Shown: in pieces, positions 1-9,010 of the stretch
Numbering within the stretch: position 1 is the first letter of the stretch
Layout: every line of letters begins with the position of its first letter
Assembly: GCA_948099385.1 (NCBI GenBank)
Contig: CANUEZ040000183.1
Span: forward strand, 1,426,001-1,490,000
Direction: 5' to 3'
Source of the DNA: Fasciola hepatica
Taxonomy: Eukaryota; Platyhelminthes; Trematoda; Plagiorchiida; Fasciolidae
Length of the DNA: 64,000 nt
Position numbers and translations under genes: made by a program
Notes under the pieces: model-generated
Database searches by the model: none
Told to the model about the DNA's origin: nothing
Seen by the model: only the letters and a program-made list of their open reading frames with translations

Positions 1-8
1 GTCGTCGC
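1..8 (-). CDS. Start of cytoplasmic juxtamembrane exon of the neuregulin-like gene (cut by window edge)
   Basis: On the minus strand an AG acceptor at 9-10, preceded by a pyrimidine-containing tract, is followed by 8 exon bases before the window ends. The same acceptor and exon start occur in the inverted copy at 62006, where the exon is complete. The transmembrane exon (1642-1765) ends with two bases of a codon and this exon starts with one, so the reading frame continues directly. The continuation, judged from the right-hand copy, is a strongly basic stretch (RRHKDYAQWRKIRQQ), as expected just inside the membrane. Exon identity beyond base 1 is inferred from the paralogous copy only. Confidence 0.55.
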
Positions 9-509
9 CTGAAGTAGTAGTAATCATTGCCAGATATCATGAGATAAGAAAATGATAAGGGTAAAAGGTTACCAATTAGAAATCGATATTAAGAATGATT
101 CAATCAAGAGAGAGAAAAAAAGACAAGAAGGTAACACGTCCATTACCATTCAAACCGCTTGGTCTGCTCAGTAATTTCTTAGGCATAAAGGAAAGTGATT
201 AGTAAATGGCAACTTGGTCCTTCGGGATTTGTCGCTTCTAAATTTGCAAAGTCCAAATAACAGACAAACAGATTACATAATCTGGGTGTCGAAATGGAGG
301 AGCCTACATATTAAACAATCACGATCACTACTTGAATAATATTATCCCTAGACAGAGTGGAATATTTAAGGGTTGTGTGCATATAAGAGGACAACTTGGT
401 TATATCAAGGGATATTTGTTTTGGAGTTCCTAATCTACGCGATTTCAACAGATTTGCCCATTGTCATTTCTACTCAAATTGTGTCGTCCTGGTTGTTCGC
501 ATTCAATAT
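1..509 (-). repeat. Left copy of a 61-kb-spaced inverted duplication
   Basis: Bases 1-509 match the reverse complement of 61505-62013 base for base, with few small indels. By eye the first ~360 bases are almost identical with scattered substitutions, and the rest is clearly weaker. The copy is cut by the window start. It contains the 3' end of an intron and the first bases of the cytoplasmic exon of the minus-strand gene. ORFs reported within it (373-561, 396-707) lie antisense to that gene and are probably not coding. Confidence 0.9.
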
Positions 510-1641
510 AACTGTCATTCTGTCAGCGAAGTCAGATTTTCATTATGTGCTTATTCGGTAGTCGTGACCCATAGTCTTAAAATAGCCACATCACTTTTCC
601 TTATCGCCCATTGGAACAGTCGGAGGTTTACCACTCAAATATTCTCCAATGTTTTTCCTAACCACCATAGAACTGCTGGCTGTCGTAAACCAATATTTGG
701 GAAATAGGTATTACTCTGATGAAATATCCCGTAATTTGTGTTTTACCACGTTTTTTTTGGATTCCCGTTCAAATATTGAAAGCTTTGAAACTGGTATCCG
801 ACCTCCCTTAAAAGCTTTTTAGATGAATTTAAGTTCAGCAGATTTTCTTCAGCTTTGAACTGAACAGAATGCTGGAAGGTCAATGAGGGCTTTCGGTATT
901 TGGATAAATTCAACTTGTTAAGATGCAATAAAAGAACCTACGGTCAGCCCACTCAGCCTACCCACTCCCGTCACCAGAATTTATGTCTTTTTTATCTTCT
1001 GCAAATGATGTTCTATCAGTCAAGTCTTTATTCAGGCCTCATTAAACAAAACTCCACCATATTTACTTATTCACAAAAAGTGCTTTCATTTGGCCACATC
1101 AATGCATAAATCCCATACCTAGTATCTCACAGACCTTCAAATTGTGATCGCCGATCTGCAAAGTATGAAGCATTGGCCAATTCTTCCTGTGTTATTTTCA
1201 TCGTTTTACGCCAATAAAACTTATACATTCGCAGGACCATTTATTCATATCTGCACGAGACAAATAAATAAAATGACTTAATAAACTGAACACATTTTTC
1301 ATTTTTACCGGATTCAACAAATTCTTTCCATACCCTACGGAATATTATTCGATTCTTCTAGTCATCAAAAGGAAATCTATTTATTCAAACTCCGTAACTA
1401 TGTGCTTTGGTGGACTGGATAACTTTTCAGTTTCCGCTCCCCGTATGTGATGCAACCGAAAAATACTAACCAGGGATTATTGACCAGCCTAATGGCACTT
1501 CGATACAATGTAAACATGCTATAGTCGTTACTATGTTAATATTCTCACCAAGACCAATACTAAACCGAATAATCTTCAGAATCAACTGTCATGGTTTCGG
1601 GTTTGAGGAAGCACGGGCAGGATTCTCATCACGGGGCTCAC

Positions 1642-1765
1642 CTTGACAAATACCAGGCAAGCAGAAGGAGACCGAGGAAGGTGACCACGATAAAAATGAG
1701 CGCGGTCACTGTCATGGCTCTGTCCACAGATCGTCGCACGGCTCCATTTGCATCTTCTTTTGGTG
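1642..1765 (-). CDS. Transmembrane exon of neuregulin/EGF-ligand-like precursor
   Basis: This 124-base exon has an acceptor (..gattatag) at 1766-1767 and a GTGAGC donor from 1641. Its frame (2+120+2 bases) encodes a short hydrophilic stalk (PKEDANGAVRRSVDR), then one hydrophobic helix (MTVTALIFIVVTFLGLLLLA) ending WYLSR. Other frames are less protein-like. The phase fits the next exon at base 8, which adds basic residues, giving an outside-to-inside single-pass type I topology. The start phase accepts either the second EGF exon (4982-5061) directly or the optional exon 1933-2009. Stalk, helix and basic tail resemble the juxtamembrane region of neuregulins by general pattern. The G+C content is higher than in the flanking intron. 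Confidence 0.72.
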
Positions 1766-1932
1766 CTATAATCTCACAGAAAAAAGAACCCAATGCAGTT
1801 CACTTACTCAGTGATGTCGGTTTGAAAAATATGCGCTTATTCTTATACTGACCTGTTAGTGCGATATTCTATGCGCATTTTTCATAGTGCATGCTGGGAA
1901 ATAAATCCACCACTTGAAATTCAGAAACTTAC

Positions 1933-2009
1933 TACGGATCTGGACGCTGATCTGTGTAGGCTTGTCTTCTACTCCTTTTAACCTTAGATTCTCAAGGACC
2001 AAGGATTTT
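1933..2009 (-). CDS. Possible stalk exon (cassette) of the neuregulin-like gene
   Basis: A 77-base open stretch has a strong GTAAGT donor at its 3' end (from 1932) and an AG acceptor at 2010-2011 with only a modest pyrimidine tract. In frame 1+75+1 it reads KSLVLENLRLKGVEDKPTQ followed by ISVQIR, hydrophilic and free of cysteine. Its 3' phase matches the transmembrane exon, but its 5' phase does not match the second EGF exon. It therefore needs another small exon, such as 3166-3205. The two together total 117 bases, a multiple of three, so the pair could be included or skipped without changing frame. It could also be a chance open stretch in an intron. Confidence 0.35.
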
Positions 2010-2552
2010 CTTGATTAAGCTCATTAAGAGCCACTAGCACGTGACAGTCAGCTGTGAACATGCTTTCGAAGCAGATGAACATTTTCTGCCAGGAGGTGGT
2101 CGGCAGTGTGATAGTGTGGTCCCGTAGCTAGGAAGTTTAAATAACCACAGAACCGTTCATCCAGAAATTACGTGGTTCTCTAACTTATACGGTTAACGGA
2201 ATCATACGTGGAATGTGGGGTTATGTCAGTCCGTTTACAAACTGCTTAAAGCTAGCTTAGGAGTCCGATCAAAAGGTCGGTGTTCAGTCTTTATGGCTGA
2301 AACTAACATTTAGGTTTGATGAACAAATCTTACTACAGTCGGATAAAAATAAGTTCAGTAAAATAAATGGTCACAAAATGCATATTTCAACATTTCAAAG
2401 TTACAACATGATTCATCATGCAGCTTCAGCTCTCAACTCATCCATCACAGGAGTTGATCACTGTGCAGGCAGCGGGTTGTTACCACTTAAAACCAGTGAC
2501 GGAAGGGTGCTTTATCATGTAGTGTAGATGTTCAACAAACCGTTGGTATCCA

Positions 2553-2700
2553 GCCCGGATGTCCTTGTGGTTAACGTGTTCGCCTCACAATCGTTCACCC
2601 CGGGTTCGAGTCCCCTTGGGGGCTCGGTGAATGTGTATTGTTGAAGATTCCTAACAGGTATGGAACAGGTGTATCGTGCCTCTAAGGTTTTCTATGGTGA
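2553..2700 (+). mobile_element. tRNA-headed SINE-like insertion
   Basis: A Pol III B-box matching the consensus (GGTTCGAGTCC) lies at 2603-2613, and an A-box-like TGGTTAACG lies at ~2569-2577, the spacing of a tRNA. The tRNA-like body does not fold well as a real tRNA because the T-stem is poor, so I read it as a decayed tRNA-derived SINE head within an intron, not a tRNA gene. Its 3' end is not sharply defined. Confidence 0.55.
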
Positions 2701-3165
2701 GTTGAACGTTGAAGCTGCATGGTGAATTACATTATACTATTCTAATCTCCTACTACTCGACTGCATTTATAAGTTATCTGTAAAAACTGGAAAATGTACT
2801 ATAGAATGAAGCAATATGGAAGCCCAAAATCATTGAAACACACAAAAATATATCTTTTTATGCAACACTTGGGAGGTCGTTACTCAATCTGAAATAACTT
2901 CTTTTCAATATGATTGTAGTCATAGAGACACTTATTGACTAAACTGCCTACACAACAGATAGTCGATGGTCGAAAAACCTTCGGCAACTGACCACATCCA
3001 CAATGGATCTTTTTCAACTGAGAAGCTATAGGAAACACTTTTCTCTGCTACTGAAATTGCGGAACAACATAAGAGACTGCTTGATGGACAAACAGCACAT
3101 TAGTCGGATAACCAATGCCAAAACCAAAATAAAATTTCATACTTTGCACGCGAGCATATTCTTAC

Positions 3166-3205
3166 GAAATAATACCAGCTAAGTTGTTCAAGTGCTCATC
3201 CTCGT
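3166..3205 (-). CDS. Possible 40-base micro-exon of the neuregulin-like stalk
   Basis: The donor GTAAGA is good. The acceptor (..aaattag) has a poor pyrimidine tract. Phase 2+36+2 fits between the second EGF exon (ends with one base) and the candidate exon 1933-2009 (starts with one base), giving EDEHLNNLAGII between them. Support is only phase agreement and acidic, soluble composition. A slightly longer version starting at AAATTAG is also open. I rate it as weak. Confidence 0.2.
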
Positions 3206-3419
3206 CTAATTTCTTTTAAAACCTTCAAAAGTATTCTCTGAAATTCGCCACTCGGTATTTGAGAATATCTTCTTCAAGTGACTTGTCCACAACGATTCTT
3301 CGACAGGAGGGTGCTTAAGCATTTGCTTTGGCCAAACGGCTTTGTGCTGTAATAGCAGCAAGTTCAATGTGCTCTCTCCTAAGAAATTACAAGTTTCACT
3401 GAATAATCCCATTGCATTA

Positions 3420-3842
3420 TAGAAAAAAGGCACGATAGCGAACAAGCTCGTTTTCGGTAACTTCATCCTCTGGCTAATACAGTTACATATATATACGATA
3501 GGAATGCATATTTTCGGAACAAAATAGAGGGTATTTACAGTATCAAATTAAGATTGGTTAATCAATATTGTAGGTGTTTTGTGGTTCGGAAAAGGGGTGG
3601 GAAGTTGGTTGTTCGTGGTACTTTCTACACCGAGTTTTCCCAACTACGAACAACCAACTTCCCACCCCTTTTCCGAACCGCAAAACACCTACAATATTGA
3701 TTAACCAATCTTAATTTGATACTGTAAATACCCTCTATTTTGTTCCGAAAATATGCATTCCTATCGTTTATATGTGTAACTGTATTAGCCAGAGGATGAA
3801 GTTACCGAAAACGAGCTTGTTCGCTATCGTGCCTTTTTTCTA
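3420..3842. repeat. Near-perfect palindrome: 197-base arms, 29-base loop
   Basis: Left arm 3420-3616 and right arm 3646-3842 are reverse complements with only a handful of mismatches, mostly in a TA-rich patch near 3490/3770. The unique loop is 3617-3645. Both arms end in the same motif as an open stretch beginning MKLPKTSLFAIVPFF. The whole structure lies inside the intron between the EGF and transmembrane exons, so the pre-mRNA could fold into a long double-stranded hairpin. It may be a foldback element or a recent inverted local duplication. Confidence 0.95.
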
Positions 3843-4981
3843 AAATTACAAGTTGAGTCAAGTAAAGAAAACTGTTTACGGTTTCCAAAAATTACGGACT
3901 TTAAGTCCACAAAAAACGTTTTTTGATGAACAACATCTTCCTGCTGACTCACGCACGCTTAGTCGTTGCATGAGCTTATTGCATAAAAATATTTTGAGCT
4001 CTCCTGTGTTAAAGTTGGCTCATGCCCGGTATATCGTGAAGTTATTCTGCGTAACTCTGGTTGCTAGTGTATACTTTCTGATTATGAAAAGATGCACAGT
4101 TTGCCAGAATCAAACGAGGGATGGAATTTCGAAACTGTTTAACCAAACCGGGAGTTCACGCAACCTTGACGAGGAACTAGAGTGCTTTAGTTATATCTCG
4201 TGGGCTAACTGAAATGATGGCTCATCCATTTGCAGATTTATTGTTACCAGTTTTAATCACTGCGAAGGAGAAAGCAAGTTGCATCACAGTCCCATTCAAA
4301 GGTGATAAGACAATGCACATCTTGAAATGAACACTTCCAGCAACAGACGGCAAGTGTGATCAGGCGGCGCATATGATCGCATCACTTTCGAAGCCATTTT
4401 CGGTCCACCAAACCGACAATATCAATTTTAGATGTACTTCGTGTATTATGTATACCGAGGAAAAAAAATGGTGCCTGCTAGAAGGGAATTAGGGAAATAA
4501 TCCGGTATGTTAGGAGATAGCCTTAGTGATACTGCTCAACAATCAGTCGGTAATGGTCACGTAATGCACCACACGACCGTGTTTATGACACTTACGTCAA
4601 CAATCAAGCTTTTTACCAGTGGATAATGCAGGTGACTCATCATTACGTAGGAGTCAGTTAAAACACCGATTCCACTAGGGTAACAGAAACGTAATACCAC
4701 CATTATTGCCATAAAGGCGTAAGAGGCCAAAGTACCCATCTCCTTGGATCAAATATAAATTAACCAGAGATCTTGACAAAACCCATTCAATACTAACTGC
4801 TCAATTATAGTTTCAACCCACCCTAGTAAAGGTGAGTTACCACTGAGTGGCTATATTCCAAAATGATTCTAGCCAGTAAGCATGTTCCTCTTTCTAACTA
4901 GTCGTCCACGGTAAACTGAAGAAAATAGTGTTTTGATCGGTAGATCTGTGTTTAACACTCTACCAAACGAAAGTAACTTAC

Positions 4982-5061
4982 GCGCAGCGGTAATTGTACT
5001 GACTGTGCCCGATTTCGGGGCTTCGTGTTCACACTGAGGTCCATAGAAGGGCATAAAACAG
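4982..5061 (-). CDS. EGF-domain exon 2 (cysteines 5-6) of the neuregulin-like gene
   Basis: The acceptor (tttcattccag) and the donor (GCGC|GTAAGT) are both excellent. Read as 1+78+1 bases it encodes CFMPFYGPQCEHEAPK, then a threonine/serine-rich linker (SGTVSTITAA). Joined in phase to 8627-8726 it completes an EGF domain: C5, eight residues, C6, with the Y-G-P-Q-C ending. The conserved G-x-R-C of EGFR-binding ligands has Gln in place of Arg here. It ends with one base of a codon, compatible with direct splicing to the transmembrane exon (making Pro) or to the micro-exon 3166-3205. Alternative frame VLCPSMDLSV.. is open but gives no domain. Confidence 0.78.
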
Positions 5062-6133
5062 CTGGAATGAAATAAGATATAGAACGAATTTACGGAAGTA
5101 TCATTCAGTGATGAGTACAGCCTTGAACCTCGCACGTGGCACGCGAATAAGATCTAACTGATAGTGAAGATTTTACCTCGTGTTTAGTAAACTAATCTTT
5201 CTAATCAGTCTCTATGATTTTGTACATGCTTTTCTTGATCGCGGTCTCTTTTTCCGGTCCCTTCTGATTCATTCTTGAAATTAGAATGATGAATGTCTTG
5301 TTATGTGCATGGAATGAAGTCAGAAATCAGTGCAGAAAATGACCAGAGTGTTTAGTTAATAATGAAGCTATGGCAAGGAAGAAGCTGTATGAAAATCAGT
5401 GTTGTAATTGATAAGTGGCAGGCACCTCCAGGAGATTCACCGACCTGTCTGGTTTTGATGGAATTGTCACGACTTACCTTTGTGATTTTATAGCGATAAA
5501 TACTGACTCGTCCAAGGATTACACTGTGATCATGTAGAAAACCCATGACTGTTTTTCGTGGCAGACGTCTGTGTGCAAGGTTTTGCTCTTACTTTGTTTC
5601 GTCTTGCTCGAAGGATCTCAAGTCAACAAGATTTCGTCATTTATTGCCATTGTCTGAGTGGTTATTTGGGTAGACTGCTTTTTCTTCGACTAGTTGATTT
5701 AAGACTGCACAAATTTGTGCTCCAATGGTCTATACCGTTATCTTCATTTTTTCCTTGTGGTCGACGAGGTCATTACGATCCTGGATTTGGGCGATCGCTT
5801 TGCACTCTGAAAAGTACGCTTGCCGATTGAGGTCATAGGATCCGACTGTCTGGTATTGGATAGCAGTGGGTGTGTTCAGGCCACCCATGACTTGATTCAG
5901 TCAAACTTTGCACACAGAAAGGTCAAGGGTCACAGAGAACACAGACAGTTAACGTTTACGTACTTTTCTTGATGGAGATTTCAAGCAGACTATAGTCTTT
6001 CAACGGCCAACTTAGGCGGCGGTTTTATCATCAGTTAGTCGAAGCGAACGTGATTCTCGGGCAGCCAGGTGAGAAAACACAAGCACAAGCAAAAGTGTCA
6101 CACCAAGAATTCACAAAGTCGTTGGTTTGTGAC

Positions 6134-6161
6134 GTGATCCGTGATCCGTGATCCGTGATCC
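6134..6161 (+). repeat. Short tandem repeat, GTGATCC x4
   Basis: Four perfect head-to-tail copies of the heptamer GTGATCC, with a partial unit upstream (GTGAC). It is intronic and looks like a small minisatellite seed. Confidence 0.95.
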
Positions 6162-6954
6162 TACCGTTAGCGGCAGGTGTCAGTGATGCAAAACGAATTC
6201 TATGTTATTAGTTTAGTAACAATGTAAGAAGGCAGACTGTAAGTAGAGACTTGTAGCTCACATTTTGTTCTTTTGTTCCTGACCAGCTTCTGCTTTGAAG
6301 TGTTGAAAGCAAATATTTCTATACGGTCAATAGTTTATCCTTACAATGTGCGACTGTCATAAATATGTCGTGCTTGATGGGCTGTACAGTTGGAGCTACG
6401 CAATCTTCGAGTCTGTGACTTAACGGAACACAAGCATCATCACATCTTCGTATGACGTTTGCGGGTTCATGTGCTTACAGCACATTGATAAATACTGGCT
6501 TGAAAAAATCATCAAATTCACATTGCAAAGGATATATAAAGTATAATAAATGAACCACATTTTGTGCCCCGAGAGTAGCACAATATTCAGTCGCTTTCTT
6601 TCTCTCTCAGTGGTCGTCAACACGCGACCCAAGCACGACACACAGGAGTAATTATGAAAGCCACTGTGACGGGGGACTCATCAAAAAATAGTTCACGCTT
6701 TTGGGCGAGTGCAACAGGAGCACCGACCTGTGTGCAACTAGTGCGACGTTTCTGAGGGTATCTCGAGTACCCGTTTCTGCACGATCCAGAGAGCTTGAAA
6801 AAGGTCTTAAGTTCGGTTTCATAAATGAGTTTAAGAAAGCATGAATTAGAGCTTCTAGACAGTACCGCAGAAATCCGAAGTCCTATTTATTGTTTATTTA
6901 TCCACCTCTTTTTTACAGCTTAATAATAGCACAACGTTTCAGGATAGAGGTGGT

Positions 6955-7050
6955 AGCCAGTTAAGGAAAATGACCGGCCGAGGAGACCACGTTCGAACCC
7001 AGGACTGAGGAGTCAGATGATCACCGTCATGACCCCTTGACCACCTCCAG
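6955..7050 (-). mobile_element. tRNA-headed SINE-like fragment
   Basis: On the minus strand an A-box TGGTCAAGGGG (7033-7043) fits the Pol III consensus. A near-consensus B-box (GGGTTCGAACG) lies at 6990-7000. Spacing is tRNA-like, and the tract runs on beyond the head. I treat it as a SINE remnant, in the intron between the two EGF exons. Confidence 0.5.
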
Positions 7051-8089
7051 TTTTAGTTCAGGTTAGAGAAAGTTGCCTGGGAACAATAGGGCAGGATATG
7101 GTGACAAACCTAAGCAGACACGATTGACTGTGTGGTCAAGAGTGGCTTGGTCTTACGAATATACTTATTGTTATTTCTAAAACTTGATACTGTCAACTCT
7201 AGAGAGAAAACCCTTATTATTTTTCATCTCTACTGTGTTGGAAGGGAAATCTGAGAGAGTGAGGATGCATTCCGACCATTCTGAGTATTTTATTGGGTGG
7301 AAAGCTTTGGAATTTATTGCATTTTTCTTAATTTACTGAAGCCAGAACAATTGCAGATGGTTTTACACTGAATGACATTCTCTGCTTCCGCCACAATGTT
7401 AGCTGAGACAGTCGGCAAGTAGAATGCTGCTGTCCGCTGAAAATAAGAATGGAAGTGAACGGCATTATGTTCTCCGGCATTTTGATGCACGTACATTAAG
7501 GTCGTGTATTTTCAAACACGAACAGTTTTTCATTTGAATTAATAAATTTGATGGTCTAGCCGCAATTATTCAAACCAATTTAGGCCTGAGACCGACCGAA
7601 AAGGAAATTTTAAATGCTCTTATGACGGATGTTATTTTACATGGAATGAATTGTTAACATGTGGATCCGGAATATCGGAAATTCTGCTGGAAAGCTGTGT
7701 ACCCGAATGTCCACAGCACTTTCCCCGGTCTAACCGGTGACCTTTCGTTTAATGAGTACCTACTCTCAAAACGAGCTTTTGCATCACGGCCATCAGACGC
7801 GAATTTGACACCCGAACAGCTAATCATAGGCAATCTGTTTTCCGGCGATAGGTAGTAAGTGACCATATTTTCATCAGTGAACTATCTACGTTGATCACTT
7901 CACGGTGGGATGAACAGCAAACGGCTGCGCAAGATCCGAAGGACATTATGATATAGATGTAGACTTTATTGGCGACACAAAGAAGTATTTTCTTTGAATA
8001 AAGTCTGAACAGTCACTGTGAATCAATTTGAAAATTGGTTGTGCGCCATTGAATGTTCACTTGCACTGTTTGCGTCCAAGGGTTTTACC

Positions 8090-8165
8090 TAGATAAGTCA
8101 GGTGACAGAGCAACTGGTCCACTAAGCAGAAGGTCCCTTGTTCGATTCCGGCTAATGGCATAAAC
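8090..8165 (+). mobile_element. tRNA-like SINE head
   Basis: B-box GTTCGATTCC at 8140-8149, with a tRNA-like D-arm region (CAGAGCAACTGG) upstream at the right distance. No clean cloverleaf is seen; it is probably a decayed SINE. Confidence 0.45.
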
Positions 8166-8626
8166 ATTAACGCGAACTGATTTTTCATTATCTGGAATAA
8201 GATATTCCGTCTCATTTGGCTCTGGCAAACTGTTGAGTGAGCTGCTATTCGTGCGTTTCAGTTGGGTGCAAACGACGAGGCTGAGAATATCCTACGTAAG
8301 GTTCCAAGTTGAATAGAACTTTTGTTTCATTACCGCTATTGTCATTACAACCCCAGCAGCTTCTACTACCACCAGTAGTATCAGAACTCCAACCTAATAT
8401 TCAATCATCTTCAGAACACATTCAGTAATGAAATAAACAATTTAATTCCGAAGGAATAATTTTACTTTATTCTTATTGTTTCTAACACTCGTGGTTTCTG
8501 TCCGTTGCACTTGTTGTTATCTCCCACCAATAGGGAGGTAGCGAAACAAAAATAAACGAGCTTTCATATATGGTGAATAGTCAAACGTGGAGACTTTTCT
8601 CACGATAGTCACTTTTTCGAACTCAC

Positions 8627-8726
8627 CTGCATATGTACACGCTTGGATCGTCAGACAGATAGAAACATTCACCGCCGTTGAAACAGTATTCTTGTGAAGA
8701 CGGTGGACAGTGATTGTAAGTCGGCA
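8627..8726 (-). CDS. EGF-domain exon 1 (cysteines 1-4) of a neuregulin/EGF-ligand-like gene
   Basis: A 100-base exon with acceptor ..ttgtaacag and donor CAG|GTGAGT. In phase 2+96+2 it reads PTYNHCPPSSQEYCFNGGEC, then FYLSDDPSVYIC. Cysteine spacing is C-x7-C-x5-C-x11-C, and the CxNGGxC signature is typical of ErbB ligands such as neuregulins. The donor falls right after C4. Exon 4982-5061 supplies C5 and C6 in phase (C-x-C-x8-C). To my knowledge an intron between C4 and C5 is a hallmark of EGFR-ligand genes. An upstream in-frame acceptor at 8775-8776 would add 16 codons. The product would be an extracellular ligand for an EGFR/ErbB-type receptor tyrosine kinase, released or juxtacrine. Specific orthology is not claimed. 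Confidence 0.8.
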
Positions 8727-8934
8727 CTGTTACAATTCGGATGGGAAATTTTGGGAAAAAGTAATGCAACGTCCCTGAATTCGAAGTAAATTACGTAAAT
8801 AATCTGGAAGTTAGTTTTATCCGGCACTTTCGGAACCTGGTTTGGTCGTGATATACTCAATCTGGAAACTTATCTTCAACAATTCACTTGAGTACGTACT
8901 TTATTTAGGTCTGATGTGAACTCACAAAATTTAC

Positions 8935-9010
8935 CTCTAATAACATTATTAGTTTTCCGAGGATCCAATTCAAATCGATATTCAACGAAGAGTATGCCAA
9001 TAGTACTATG
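8935..9010 (-). CDS. Candidate exon upstream of the EGF exons, possibly containing the start
   Basis: The GAG|GTAAAT donor is good. Two readings compete. With an acceptor at 9011-9012 the 75+1-base frame gives HSTIGILFVEYRFELDPRKT then NNVIR, whose phase fits the first EGF exon. Alternatively an ATG at 9039-9037 (after a long T-run) opens a frame reading MKSGLLFMHSIVLLAYSS, which looks like a signal peptide, but that frame ends in the wrong phase for EGF exon 1. Either way the exon is unconfirmed. Confidence 0.3.

Noticed and set aside
743..928. Minus-strand ORF with an acceptor-like CTTCCAG at its start
   Set aside because: Its only open phase (0) does not follow the transmembrane exon, which joins well to the exon at base 8. 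A last-exon role would need an unseen bridging exon.
2553..2625. True tRNA gene
   Set aside because: A and B boxes are present but acceptor and T-stems do not pair; the same applies to the other tRNA-like heads, so they are called SINE relics.
4596..4674. 79-base minus-strand stretch with strong acceptor and GTAAGT donor
   Set aside because: Its phase (1 in, 0 out) does not fit either EGF exon 2 before it or the candidates after it, and it encodes no recognisable motif.
5558..5830. 90-codon plus ORF with a faint look of a Gypsy RNase H C-terminus
   Set aside because: Only a few residues (FALTLF..) are suggestive; no catalytic motif and no neighbouring retroelement blocks.
5478..7436. Open, splice-site-bounded stretches at 5478-5548 and 7337-7436 (minus strand)
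   Set aside because: They have good splice signals and fit each other in phase, but both lie between the two EGF exons. Including them would split the EGF domain between C4 and C5 with non-EGF sequence. They are kept out as probable pseudo-exons unless transcripts show otherwise.
7661..7855. Coding-like plus-strand ORF (HVDPEYRKFCW.. to ..GNLFSGDR) with a GTAAGT donor
   Set aside because: The opposite strand is open over the same bases (7654-7866), no convincing acceptor precedes it, and it lies in an intron of the EGF gene. Strand and reality cannot be decided.
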